Below the pieces are notes generated by a model. The model was not told the DNA's origin. It saw only the letters and a list, made by a program, of their open reading frames with translations, and did no database searches. From Talaromyces rugulosus (taxonomy: Eukaryota > Ascomycota > Eurotiomycetes > Eurotiales > Trichocomaceae): DNA of 64,000 bases. Location: assembly GCF_013368755.1 (NCBI RefSeq), contig NC_049563.1:3534001-3598000 (forward strand), given 5' to 3'. Positions 9,290 through 21,649 of the stretch are shown one piece after another. A program made the translations under genes and the position numbers. Position 1 is the stretch's first letter; each line of letters starts with the position of its first letter.

Positions 9290-12200
9290 TGTTCTACAAA
9301 TTAATATAACTATGGATATACTGCAGACCTTTATATAAAGACTTAGAACTACTAGACTATCGCATGCGATTATTAGTGAATATCATAACACCAAGGTTCT
9401 AGACCCTAAGCACTTCGCTTCTAAATCTATTAAGGAATTCAAAGAATAGATTGAGAATATAGAAAACAACATCTCAAGTTATCTTTAATTCTACTTTGAT
9501 AAAGCAAGTAAGGTCTAATATACTGTTATTTAGCTTAATAGAGATTACCACATCTAATAAAAAAAAAAGAAAAGTTTGATTAACTTATAATCTTTTATCT
9601 TTAATGATTTCTAAATCTGGTTAAAGGACTAGATTGAGTCTTTTTAGAATTAAGAAATCAACAGTACTATAGCTTTATTAAGTTTAATATAGTTAAATAA
9701 GTAAGACTTTAAGGCTTTTTATTCTAAATTCTCGATTCTTTATAAGAAAGTGAAAAAAGGAAGTAGTAGGTCTTTATTAGCTAAAGACCTCTTTAAATAT
9801 CAAATTTTCTTGGTAAAGCTGTTGCTAAAGATCTATTTAGATATTATGAGAATAGATACGTTCCCAGTAAAGCTTCTAGACCTAATTACTACTGTTTAAT
9901 GATTGTATTAAATCGAGAAGTAAAAGCAGAGATTAGAAAAAAAAGCTAAAAATAAGAATAATAATTACTCCAGAGGCTAAGGTCTGACTTGGAACCAAGA
10001 AGGTTCTGATTTGAAGCTGATTTGAAAGTAAAAATATAGATTAGATTATAATAATTAAGAGAAATCTTAGAAGAAGTAGAAATCTTTTTTAAAGAATAAG
10101 GATAAGTCAACAGTAACCTGCTATCATTATAATTATACTAGCTATTATATCATTAAGTATAAAGCTACTAAAACCACTAAAAGAAATCTAATTTTATCTT
10201 TAAAGCTAAATGCTACCTATATAAAAAAGGAAAAAGAGACTGAAAAACAGTCTAATAAAAAGTAAATCTAATAAGGACTGTCTATGGTTGCTAGTTTAAG
10301 GAAAAAGGAAGACTTAAAGAACTTTGCTATACTAATTTATATAAAATTGAATCTTCCTGAAGTAAGATCTGAGGTAATTATTATACTCAACACTGGAGTA
10401 AATAAGAATTTTATATTATATAGATTCTTACTTGAAGCTGGCTAGGAGCTAACTCAGAACCTAGAATAATCTATTAAATTTATTAATAGGTAGGTCACTA
10501 CTTGCTTCGCTATTCTTAATCTTGACACTATGGTTATTGATATAAAGGGGAGAGAAAAGAACTATTCTTTACAGTTCTATATAATTAATATGACCGGATT
10601 TAAAGCTATTCTAGGAAAGACCTAGCTTTGGGATAAAGATTCTATAATCTTTACTTAGCGCGGGCAAAGGTGGCAATTTTGAAAAAGTAAAGAATTATTT
10701 ATTAAGATTAAAATTAAGATGCCTTGACGTTTTAGACTGCTAGTAAGAATAGTGATTATGTTCTTTCTATCTATAGAAGCAGTCAAACTAGAAGAAGGAA
10801 AACTTCTAGACACTTATAATGAGTATACCAATGTATTCTTAGAAAAAAAAGTGGCAACCCTGTCTCCTAAGAATATCAATCATAAAATTATTTTACAATT
10901 AGATGTAAAGAGCCCTCTTTATAGACCCCTTTACCCATACTCAATGAAAGAATTAGAATACCTGCGTATATATCTAGAAGAGATACAGCAGAAGGGTTAG
11001 ATCTAAAAATTAATAAGCCCAGCTAGTGCACCTATTTTATTTGTAAAGAAAGCAGACAGCTCTTTACGCGTCTACGTAGATTATTGTGGTCTTAATGAGA
11101 TTACAGTTAAAAACCGTTATTCCTTACTAAGGATAGACGAGATGCTAGATTAATTGATAGGATCTAAATACTTTATTAAGATTGACCTCCGGGATATATA
11201 TCACTAGATAAGAATTAAGCACGGAGACGAGTGGAAAATAGCTTTCTGAACTCAGTATAGGCACTATAAGTATTTAGTCATGCTATTTAGGTTGACTAAT
11301 ACCCCTATGATCTTTCAATCTTATATTCATGATGCCTTAAAAGGCCTTATTGATGATTTTATAATTATTTATCTTGATGATATCCTAATTTATTCACAAT
11401 CAGAAGAAGAACATATGAAGTATATTAAACAGGTTTTATAGAAGCTCAAAGACCACCAGCTATATATAAAAACTTTAAAGTGCAGTTTCCATCAGCAGAG
11501 GGTAAAATTCCTAAGCTATATTATTAACGAGCAAAGAACCTTAATGGATATCAAACAAACTGAAATTATTCAGAACTGGCCTGAACTAAAGTCTGTAAAG
11601 GAAATCTAAGTTTTCCTAGGCTTTACTAGGTTCTTTAGAAAATTTATAAGAAGTTTTTTAACCATAACAGCACCACTGTCTGAGATGTTTAAAAGAGATC
11701 CCAAAATAGGGATTTATGGGTTCAAACTGACTTTAGAAGTAAAGAAGGCTTTTAAAAAGCTTTGTAACACTTTTAAAAGTCCTTTGGTAGTAAGATACTT
11801 TGACCCAGAGAAAAGAATTAAGATTATTATAGATGCTTTAAAGGTTGGAAAAAGAGCTATACTTCTGTAATTAGACTCCAATTTAGATCCTATTAGGATC
11901 TAGGTCAGCTCTGATTTGGAACTAACTAGAAACTGAGTATACTGGCATCTAGTTACTTTTTTAAACTAAAAGTATAGCAAGATAGAACATCATTAGCTAG
12001 TATATAACTAGGAATTGGAAGTAATTATATTTATTTTTCAGAAATGGCGTCATTACCTTGAAAATAGTAAGTACCCCATCAGGGTGCAGATAGACTATAA
12101 TAATTTAACTTACTTCTTCACTGTGAAGAAGTTGAATATAAAGCAGACCAGATAGGCTCAGCTTTTAGTGGCTTATAATTTTGAGATTGAATATAAGTCT

Positions 12201-14065
12201 AAGGTAAAGAATCCTTCAGATGCTCTATCTCAACGCCCGGACTTTTTTGAAGACGGGGAGGGAGAAAAAGATGTTGGATTATTACTAATTTTATAATATA
12301 AATTGAAATTGAATATATTAGAGTCTGGCATAAGGCTGGTAAGCTTGATATCTCTAGAGGATAGTCCTAGTAGGGCAAGCTTATCCTGAGGGGAGAGCCT
12401 TAATATAGATTTATATATAGATGGTTAGGTTTCTAGAGTCTGTTATTACTAGAGAAGACTTATACTTAAAGTAATATAAGCTAAGGATATTTTTAGCTCT
12501 TTAATGCTGTTAACTGCAGACCTAATACGGAAGCTATAGAAAAGGGATATTTTTTTTTAGTAGAAGATGGTTCTAGTAGATGGGATTTCTAAATCTAAAT
12601 TAATGGATTTGTCTAGGAATTAAGTTGAAGATAACTTGAAGATAACTAGGAATATATCTAGGAACCAAGTTAGAAACGACTTGAAAGTAACTAGGAACTA
12701 AGTTGGGGATTTGAAGGTGGCTTGGAGTACTAAAAACAGTCTTTTATATTATTATAAGAGGGTATATATGCTAGAGGATATAGCTCTACAGAGTGAATTT
12801 ATAAAGTTATATTATGACTATCTATATATAGGTTATTTTAGTATCATAAAAACTTTTAACTTAATAAGTCAAAAGTATTATTGGTTTAGAATAGACTAAG
12901 ATATAGACAAGTATATTTATATTTATAAGATATGTTAGCTTATAAAGATGCAAAGGTATCAACCTTATAGTTAATTATAATTATTACTGGTCTCATTAGG
13001 ACTGAGTAAAAGCTTGTCTATAGACTTTGTTACAGATCTGCTTCTAAATAGACTTTAGAAAGAAGTTTATAACTCTATATTGATCATTATCGACTGCTTT
13101 ACTAAGCTGGGTATCTATATTCCTTATAAGAAGAGTATTAATGCTGAAGAACTTGCAGATATAATAACTAAGAGAGTTTTCAATATCTATAGCTACCTAG
13201 ATAGCATTATTATAGACTAAGGATTGCTTTTCACTAGCGGATTCTGGTCTAAACTAATGTATTAGTTCAGAATTAAGTAATAATTAAGCACTGTTTTCTA
13301 TCTATAAACAGATAGCCAGACAGAGAGATTAAACCAGGTTATAGAATACTATCTGTGTTGCTATATAAATTAATAATAGAATAACTGGGTATAGCATTTA
13401 TTAGTAGCTTAGTTTATTTATAATAACTTGAAACATGTAAGTACTAGGACAACCCTACTTAGAAGCCTAGTTGGTTTTGATCTAAAGCCTCCTTTTAATA
13501 ATTATGTTAAACCTTCCATAGTTTAATTAATGCAAAAGCGTATTAAGAAATTAAAAGAAATTAAAGAGTAGGTGAAGTTTTATTTTAAAGAAACAACTAA
13601 GGTATAAGCTATTTATTATAATAAATATTATTAACTAAAAGAGTACACTGTGGGTGATTAGGTGCTGTTATCTATGAAAAACCTTAAATCCTTTAGGTTA
13701 AACAAGAAGCTTGACTTTCTATATGAAAGAAGCTTTGAGGTTATTAAAAGAATAGGAAAGTAAACTTATCAGCTCTAGTTATTAGTAAATTGATGTCGAA
13801 TTTACCCTATTTTCTATATCTCCTTATTAGAACCATATTATCCACAGAAAGGAGAAGAAAGTGAACAGGAACCACAGGCAATTATTGTGGATAACGAAGA
13901 AGAATAAGAAATTAAAGCCATCATCAACCATTATATCTATCATGGATAAATCAAGTACTTGGTAAAATAGCTTAGATATCCTTCTTACAAGAATAAATAG
14001 TTAGATAAAGAAGACCTTGGCAATATAAAGGAACTCTTTAAAGAATATTACCAGTTAGCAGCCTA
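9290..14065 (+). pseudogene. Gy-A gag-pol
   Basis: Gag covers about 9290-10260, with a degraded CCHC knuckle at 10119-10165 (C-Y-H-x-N-Y-T-x-x-Y-I-I-K-x). A retroviral-type protease piece (IILNTGVNKNF) lies near 10379. Reverse transcriptase runs from about 10890 ([37 protein letters not shown]) through the catalytic YLDD at 11370-11381. RNase H lies at about 11800-12240, ending in NPSDALSQRPDF. Integrase begins with a HHCC-like region at about 12740-12960, followed by LSIDFVTDLL and FNIYSYLDSIIID near 13015-13230. A chromodomain at 13902-14060 reads EIKAIINHYIYHG..KYLVK.LRYPSYKNK.LDKEDLGN; missing aromatic positions are TAG for Trp. The chromodomain would target integration to marked chromatin. 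No frame stays open beyond about 80 codons. Confidence 0.9.
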
Positions 14066-14464
14066 TAAAGTAAAAAGAAGATAGACTCTTTTTCTAAAAA
14101 TAGGTTTTTTAGTCTTTATTACTTTAGGGCTTTTTATCTAAAGCTGACTAGAAGCTATAAAGGCTCTAATTCAGAGCTAACTTAGAATTATCCTAGTATA
14201 TAAATATGATCTCTTTATCCTTTATTATACTCTTTGGTATTACTAATAAGGATTACTACTTGGCTATGAGAGGGAGCTGGTTGTGTTTTAGAATTATTTT
14301 TCTTGTTTTTCCTACTGGGTTTTAGGTTTAACGAGGATTCTATAAGGAAATTATATAATAAGAAAAAAGATTTTATTATTTAAAAAACAAAAGAAAACTA
14401 ACTATTAAGATTAAACTATTGTCTTAAAGGACTACTTTATGTAGGGGGACTCTACAAAACACTG

Positions 14465-15383
14465 TTATGGCAGTGGATAGCAGGGGAAGCAAGAGTAGTA
14501 GGGGCAGCAGCAGGTATAATACTAAAATATTTATTTTATTACTATTAGTACTAGACTAGGCAAAAGCCCTATTGAAAGTAATATTAAAAAGGATTACACT
14601 TACTTGCTGATTTAAGATTTGAAGAATCTGGTCTATAGTGCCTTTAATCTGGTTAAGATAGGCTTTTAATGCTGTGACTTGGTCTAATTTAGATGGCTCC
14701 AGCGAGCGAATCCGCGATTAGGAGGGTGATGAGGATAGTTCTCTATAGAGTGTCTCCTCGATAATCTGAATCTAATTGGCAGCTGTCTGGATGGCTTCTA
14801 GAGATATGCCTAAGCGGAATATTGTTTGTATAATATAGAATGAGGCCAATTGTAAGTCTGGTATAGAATTATATTTTACTTCTAAATAGGAATAGCGATA
14901 ATACTTTTTCGTTGGTAGATGTTGCACGTAGAAATTCTAGTAGCAGTCTACCAGTTTTATACAATATAAATAGGGGTGGCTCTGCTAAAGTACTAAGTGT
15001 TTATCCGTTATAGGGACAGTACCAAAGTATGTAGAAAGGACCTTTGCTAATCAAGCTGACTTCTAACTAGTCAACTAATATAGACCACATGCTTTAAGTA
15101 TACATAAAGGAGCCCTAGATTAAGGGTTATAGTATTCTGAAAAGTCTGGCTGGTTGTTAGATAGAAGGATATTAAGGATATCTAAAGCAGAAGCTACTGG
15201 CACAGGCATCTTAAAGGTAGTCTGTGTATGACAAGGAGTCTTATTAACATTCTCTACCATGTTTTTAGCTAAGGGAGTTGAAGTGGCATTCTTGGCAGGG
15301 CTAGACTCAAGGTGATCAGTTATGTTAGTATTAGGCTTAAGGGATGATAAGTCCAAATCTTCTTAAAAATTGGATATATCTAT
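14465..15383 (-). pseudogene. Antisense accessory gene of Gy-A, spliced, function unknown
   Basis: One minus-strand frame runs from 15383 (ATA where ATG is expected, then DISNF) to 14604 without a shift: 260 codons interrupted by about nine TAG/TAA/TGA, each explicable as CAG, CAA or TGG mutated. An intron follows at 14603-14522 with GTAAGT donor, a TACTAAT branch-type motif and TTTTAG acceptor. It is phase 0 and joins an 18-codon last exon ending in a Cys-rich tail (YYTCCCPYYSCFPCYPLP, stop at 14465). Readable parts include KPNTNITDHLESSPAKN, TYFGTVPITDKHLVL, LPTKKYYRYSYLEVKY, then LASFYIIQTIFRLGISLEA and a helical LKAYLNQIKGTIDQILQIL. I recognise no family. The splice signals exist only in antisense, so this was a transcribed gene opposite in direction to gag-pol and converging on it. 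The 237-nt piece at 15120-15356 is its longest stop-free part. Confidence 0.75.
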
Positions 15384-16225
15384 TAGTATCTATTATATAT
15401 ACTATCTATCTAGACTCCAAGACGGAGTCTACTAAGAGGGGAAAACTAAGGTTGATTTGAGAAAGCCTATATTGAACTACTTATAATAGTGAGGAGTGTG
15501 TTAAGCTCCTTGGTAGTAACAGTAAAGAGAGTAAAAATATTCTTTTATTATTTAAATCTATTAGTTAATGATCTAATAACTGCTGGATGTCTATTATAAG
15601 AAGTTTTAGAGATAACTGTAGTAACTTGGGATATTAAAGTACTATGTTATTCTATTAGGAACTGACTTGAAGCTAACTAGGAGTTTTTTAAGGAAGTACT
15701 TATTAGAGTAGGGCGGCGAGTATCGCGGCTATGATGAGTAGAGTCTGAGGGCTTATGATAGGTTGGGATTTTCTGTAATAACGTCAGGATAGGTCAACAT
15801 GTATCTGAACTGGGAGATGAATAGGCTTGGAGGCATAGAAGGCTATTGTTAGTAGAGATAGAAGCAGAACAGGACAAAGAAAAAAGCTTGATTCTAAGAA
15901 ATATCATGATTTTAGATTAGTAAAATGTCTGTGATAGCTTATAACTCGAAATTAATTGATAGGGGAATCAATAAGGGGCATATACTAAGGTGTTGCTGTA
16001 TATGGATAAAAAATATTCTATATTTATTTTTAGAGTTTCTATATGTTAATATATATGTAGATGGACCTATCTACTACTATACCAAACTATTTTTTAAATT
16101 AGGAAACTATGATGCTCTTTATTTTGATTAGCTGGCTGCCATAGCAACCACTGTATTAGACATAAGGTTATTCCTAACCTACAGATATAAGGTCTCGAGG
16201 ACGATCTTTTCTAGGAGGGATGGAT
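15384..16225. other. Gy-A 3' internal region, non-coding or unknown
   Basis: About 840 bases between the antisense gene and the 3' LTR. It should hold the antisense gene's promoter. A stop-free 68-codon plus-strand frame (15925-16131) has no family resemblance. The polypurine tract is at its right edge. Confidence 0.5.
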
Positions 16226-16554
16226 TGTGAAGTGCCAGGCTTGGGGATGCTGATCTGGCTTACAAAGGCCTGTATATCCTCCGTGGGTTGAATTGATATA
16301 TTATAAAGGATGCATTTACCTCTCATGCTTGGTGAATATAACCTTGTTAGGAAGTAGGATCTTATCTAGATCAGGCTTATAAGCTTAAGATCCTATTCCC
16401 CAGGATAAAGGGGCTTAAGTGGTTTATTCTATATTAATATAACCCATCTCTATTTACTTTATATACTGCCTCGACTCCTAGTAGGAACCCCCTCAGAGCC
16501 CAGTAGGTTCCAACTCCCTCATATATAAGTCTTTCAGACACCACCCACTTTACA
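16226..16554 (+). repeat. Gy-A 3' LTR
   Basis: 329 bp, TGTGAAGTGCC to TTTACA, followed by the CACGC target duplication at 16555-16559. Confidence 0.93.
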
Positions 16555-17199
16555 CACGCTTTATACAAAGATCTAATAATTATTAATAACTTTTTTAAGA
16601 ATCTTAAATATACTTTTACTAAGTATAGAATTATACTAAAAAATATTTAGAATTTTAATAAGACTAGATTCTCTATAGATATTATATCTATAGTAAAAAT
16701 TATATATAGCTCTAATTATAAAAAGAAACCTCATTTACTATAGTCTAGAAATTAAGAATAGATTATAGCTATTAAATATATAAACATATATAGAATTATA
16801 TTATCTCTACTTATTATATTAAAATCAGTTAATAAGCTTCTTAACTAGTATAATTTACCTAAATTATCTCCTAATTAATTAATTACTAAGTTACTAAATA
16901 TAAAAAGCAGCTTTATAGCAATAAAGATTTATCTATTCAATCAAGAATATATACTATCTAAGCTTAACATTCAATTACAAATATTCATCCTACTAAATAC
17001 AGATTATTCCTCTACAAATTAATTGCTAAAAACACTAAATAATATCAAAAATCTAATTCATCAAATAAATACCATAGATTAGCTTATAAAATACCATCTT
17101 ATTAATCTAAATTCATCTACAAAACACGCGTTAGATTAGTTAATAAAAAATTACTCTTTAACAATAAGTTTTATAACTATATTAATATAAGAAAATTAT

Positions 17200-17856
17200 T
17201 GTCATAAGAATCGTGAACGCTCAGCCAATCGATAAGTAGCGGACGCTACTTACATAAGCAAGCTGCCTGAAACTCCTATAGAGTAGACTTGCTAAATATA
17301 AGAACAAAGACGGAAGTGACTACATGGGAACTCACATGATCTGGACAGTACAGATATACTAGTTTAGTGAAGATACACCGAGTAGACAGATATTCTAAAT
17401 AGTACGGCTGCACCATTTCCGTGTAAATACATTTAGTGTAGAACCACCTATCTCGTACAAGTACACCCAGTGCGGATGCATCTCAACAGTACACATACAT
17501 TATATCAGTGAAAGTATATTATAGCATATGACTATACAGAGAATATAGCCAAACATAGCTAGACTATGTTTAGATATATCAATAACATAGCTAATAGAGC
17601 ATTGACTATATTCGCTATGTTTAGGATTAGCTATATAAGAACACTCATTTATTATTATATATCTAGCTTATTATATTTTATTCTTTTAAGCAAATAGCAT
17701 ACTACTATTACTCTTCAACATACTTTGCAGCCTATTATTATGATAGTACTCTATTTATCCTAGGATTGCCTTACACAACGTTCTCATCTTGCCTTCTGTT
17801 AGCAGAATACCCACCCCGATTCACATCTTGGTGACGAGTTGTTGAACCGATTGACA
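17200..17856 (+). repeat. Solo LTR of the Gy-C family
   Basis: 657 bp, TGTCATAAGAATCG to ACCGATTGACA, flanked by the 5-bp duplication ATTAT (17195-17199 and 17857-17861). It sits inside the pogo/Fot1 element. The last 71 bp (17786-17856) are identical to 55011-55081, while the body has diverged by RIP. Confidence 0.92.
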
Positions 17857-18171
17857 ATTATAATCTATAAGCAGTAAACAATTATCAAAAATAAAAACAT
17901 ACAACTAGAAGTAAACCTATCAATAAACCTAAAATTTTAACAGTTTCCAAAGACTAAGAAATCGCTATAGCAGTATTAACAGCCTAGAAAGCTTTACAGT
18001 TATCTAATCTAGAAGTTGCTTTAGGGACACGCAGACAAGCACCACAGACCTATTCTAATTATAAATAGATTAGTTATATTCATATATACTATCCAAATAA
18101 TTTAGTATAGAAATTATATAGTAAATATAATAAATAATGACACTTTGGTCAATATAAGTCGATTTTACCGG

Positions 18172-18220
18172 GGGGGTGGACCGGCATGCTTGGGTGGACC
18201 GGGTTGGTTGTGAAATACGT
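18172..18220 (-). repeat. Right terminal inverted repeat, 49 bp
   Basis: Partner of 8235-8283, followed by the TA duplication at 18221-18222. Confidence 0.95.
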
Positions 18221-18222
18221 TA

Positions 18223-18480
18223 GCTGACTCCTATTTTATATACAATAAGAGAATAATAAAAAATAAGTTATGTTATAATACGAATAATTAAAATAATTTA
18301 ATACATTGTCTGGTGTTTTTAAGAAGCAAATAATATCAAAACTATAAATGAAGACTAAAAACTATAGACTAGTCTACTTAAGGAAGACTTTATCGCGCAT
18401 TTATTAAAATAGCAATAGAAAGACACAGATTTTTTAACAACCCCCTGCTAAGAATAGAGCTTGAAGTAAAAATACTATAT
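18223..18480. other. AT-rich spacer between transposon and Gy-B' LTR
   Basis: No gene, LTR end or inverted repeat was recognised here. It is probably host or old repeat sequence. Confidence 0.4.
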
Positions 18481-18958
18481 TGTCAGAAGATTTGATTAAC
18501 TACAGCCAATCGATAGGCCTACGGACGCTACTTATCTAAACAAAGCTATCATAGGTACTTACATAGGTAGTTATAAGAAGATCAATACAACAAAGTCATA
18601 TGATTATATAGATAACATAGCCAATAGAGCTGTTGTTAAGCTAAGGATATATTGAATATATTTTAATAAATATAGATAATAAAGTAACTATTATAAAGAT
18701 AGATATATTTACTATATTTAGGATTTACTATATAAAGATATTTATTTATTAATATATATTTAGTTTAATTATGTTTTATTTTTATACTAAATTAAATCTA
18801 TATTTTATCTAGTCTATTAATAAGTTACTATTAAATATCTTTTTATTTATAAAAGATATTTTTTTATCCAATTCTAGTTACTGATATTTTTATCTTATTT
18901 AGTAGAATACTATTAATAAATATCTATTCTGGTAAAGAATAATTGATATATTTTGATA
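18481..18958 (+). repeat. Gy-B' 5' LTR (Gy-B family)
   Basis: 478 bp, starting TGTCAGAAGATT and ending GATA where the family has GACA. It matches the Gy-B LTRs at 20981-21457 and 27494-27970 in opposite orientation. The sequence right after it (18959-19040) also matches the Gy-B internal start, so it is the left LTR of an element, not a solo LTR. Confidence 0.85.
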
Positions 18959-19297
18959 ATAAAATATCTTAATAATTAAGATATTGATAAAAATATAGTT
19001 ATTCTTTAATATAAGCTAATTATAGTAAATAATAATAATCTATTAACAGCAGGACCAGCAACTCTATATATATCTATAAAGTAAGCAAGAATAGTGGCCT
19101 ATAATAATAATAAAAAAAAGATAATCTTTATATTATTATATTTTATTAATATAGCTACTAAATAAATATAATCTATATTAAGTAAGTTATATACTACTAA
19201 TAGAAATAATTAGAATACTATTATTAAAGAACTATTTTTAAACTATAATATATTTAAATAGAAACTTAATAAAATATTTAGAAATATTAATAAGCTA

Positions 19298-19632
19298 TTA
19301 TTATTATTATTATTATTTAATCAAATTTAACGTCTATACCGAGCCCTAGGCTATGACAGACAGCGATTCGTGTGGATTAGGCCTGCTTATAGGGGTTGCC
19401 CCCCATAAGCCGGTGCCTCTACCCCCATTGGATCCAGGCTTTCAAGGTATCTTGCACTTTCCTCACCCCATGCCGCTTATATGCGCAGGACGATTCGGGG
19501 GCTTATAGTGGGTGGCAACCACTACCCCCTCCTTATGGCCACTAACGTTTGGGCGTTGCCTACAATAGCGGGCCGCCCCTGCCCGCTATCCTTCCCCCTC
19601 TCGCTCTCCCTCATCCAGGGCCTCAATGCCCC
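19298..19632 (-). mobile_element. LINE-1 copy A, 5'-truncated
   Basis: 335 bp of the LINE-1 3' end in minus orientation. The (TAA)n tail lies at the left (plus strand reads ATTATTATT). A 12-bp duplication ATTAATAAGCTA flanks it at 19286-19297 and 19633-19644. 5' truncation with a target duplication is the signature of target-primed reverse transcription. It is largely free of RIP, so it gives the least mutated version of the 3' untranslated region. Confidence 0.9.
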
Positions 19633-20980
19633 ATTAATAAGCTATAGACTATAGAAAGATAACTAAGATATTTATAATAAACTATAACCCGCCGGGAAAA
19701 TCAAAAATCAACCTTTTGAAATTCAATGCCTTTTGACGGTGTCCAGGGCCTCACTATGGCCTAAGGACCCCCTAATATCGACAACGCCTCCCTAGACCCA
19801 GGAGGGCAGGCGCTAGGCCCGGTAAATCCCGAGGATGCCTATATAGGCACCCCAGTAGAGACAGTACTACCAACGCCCCTTAAGACCAGTATAATAGTCC
19901 CCCAAAGCAAGAGCTTTACGCCTAACCTAGAAATTAAATCTAAGGAACTATTCTCTTCTCTATATTCCTAGAAAGCTTCTAAAGCTCTAGAAAAGAGACG
20001 ACAGGATTATAACTCTGATAAAGCTGATAAAGCCTTTATAAAAGCCCTACTTAGCCCAGCTTATAAAGATATAGAATAGGCTTTATTAGACTACTTTATA
20101 AGTAGTAATAGTATATTATATATAAAGATAGCCACTATAAAGACCTATATAATCTCTTTAATAGAGGCTATAAAGTAGTATTTCACAGGCTAATTAAGTG
20201 CTTTAAAGCATCATTTCTTAATCCTAGAAGCTTAACAGGCCTTTCTAAACGCTCTAAACCACCCCTTAAAGCCTTTATCATTAGAAAGTAATTACTAGGG
20301 CCTACAATAGCCTTTACTATCCCAGGAAATAACATTTATAGAGGTCGCCTATAGCCTCTAAGCTAATCTAAATAAAGCCGCTAAGCCTATAGAGCTATAC
20401 AGAGCCTCACCCCTAATATCAAAACTACTCTTTAAAGTAAAGCCTACAGCAGACCTCTAATGGGCTAATATAGTAGCTAATAATACCTAGAAGTAGTAAA
20501 TCATTATAAAAAAACAGGCTTACTTCCCGAACCAGCCTTTAAAAGTCTAAATAGACCCAGGGATCCTAAAGCCTATTCACAGAAACAACAAAGAAAACTG
20601 TAGACTTATATTTAGATATAAAAATGGCCATACTACCCCTAAAAAGTCTAAAGCCAATATCATTTTATAGCTTAATTACTATTTAGCTTAAATAGGCTTC
20701 CTAAACTTCATCAGGGTAATAGACATTAATTATACTAAATCAGAAGCTATCTTAGCTCTATTAGACTAAAAAAGCACTATAGGCTTGCTATTACCAATCT
20801 ATAAAGACTTATTAGTAGCTGTCTACCACTGGGTTGATCCTATAGTCATCTTAATAAAAATAGATTAATAGTGGTATAAAATTAAGATATATATAATTCC
20901 AGTAGTCTACTATAGCACTTTAAAACTAAATCTAGTTAAAAAAGAAATTAAATTAGAAGACACATACACTCTAATAAGAA

Positions 20981-21457
20981 TGTCAAAACGTATCAACCGT
21001 TCTTTACCAGAATGGGTGTTCGTTGGTAGTATTCTGCCGAATGAGATAGAGACGTAGGTAACTAGGGTCAGAAGGAGAATATCTCTTATAAACAAGAGGA
21101 TATTTAAGAGTAACTTGTTGATAAGCTAGATAAAGTATAAATCCAATTTAGTATAAGAATAAAACACAATCAAACTAAATACATATTGGTAAATAAGTAT
21201 CTTTATATAGTAAATCCTGAATATAGCAAATATATCTATCTTTATAGTAGTTGCTCTGTTGGTTATATTTATTAAAACATATCCAACATATCCTTGGCTT
21301 AACAACAGCTTTATTAGTTATATTGTCTGCATGATCACGTGACTCTATTATATTAATCTTTCTATAACTATCTGTGTAAGTACCCGCGATAGCCTTGCTT
21401 AGATAAGTAGCGTCTGTAGGCCTATTAATTAGCTATAGTTAATTAAATCTTCTGACA
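20981..21457 (-). repeat. Gy-B 3' LTR
   Basis: 477 bp; the plus strand reads TGTCAAAACGTATC to CTTCTGACA. Confidence 0.92.
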
Positions 21458-21649
21458 ATCCCCTTTTTTAAAGACTAGTATCCTAACAGTTACATAAATA
21501 GTCATATGCCCCTATTATATAGATAAGCTAGTTTTAATCTTATTAATATTCTTAATAGTAATGTCCTAACTATATTATTATAGAAAAATATAAATAAGAA
21601 TAATCTTCGTGCCTAAATCAAACAGTCTAGTATTGTTCTGTTGATCTCT

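Larger units (their letters stand above)
8761..16554 (+). mobile_element. Gy-A: complete Ty3/gypsy chromovirus, RIP-inactivated
   Basis: A 7,794-bp LTR retrotransposon inserted in the pogo/Fot1 element with target duplication CACGC (8756-8760 and 16555-16559). Its LTRs are 329 bp each. Domain order is gag with a CCHC knuckle, protease, reverse transcriptase, RNase H, integrase and chromodomain, the Ty3/gypsy order. An antisense gene lies between pol and the 3' LTR. Every coding domain has TAG/TAA stops at expected Trp/Gln codons, so it cannot make its own proteins. A purine-rich AGGAGGGATGGA precedes the 3' LTR as the likely polypurine tract. Confidence 0.92.
8235..18220 (+). mobile_element. 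pogo/Fot1-type DNA transposon, RIP-mutated and nested into
   Basis: Perfect 49-bp terminal inverted repeats (8235-8283 and 18172-18220, beginning ACGTATTTCAC) are flanked by TA duplications (8233-8234, 18221-18222). The transposase reads left to right in pieces. An N-terminal helix-turn-helix block lies at about 8347-8500 (KKALIDKRRIQL..LKNRQ). The first catalytic Asp region is N-F-[D]-[E]-T-G-F-like at 16650-16680, with a PHLLQSRN-E motif after it. The second Asp region lies at about 16978-17016. Stops everywhere are TAA/TAG. Removing the Gy-A insertion and the solo LTR leaves about 1.5 kb, a little short for Fot1 (about 1.9 kb), so part is probably deleted. Expected chemistry is DDD/E cut-and-paste at TA. 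It is dead, but the ends are intact and could still be bound by a transposase supplied in trans. Confidence 0.85.
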
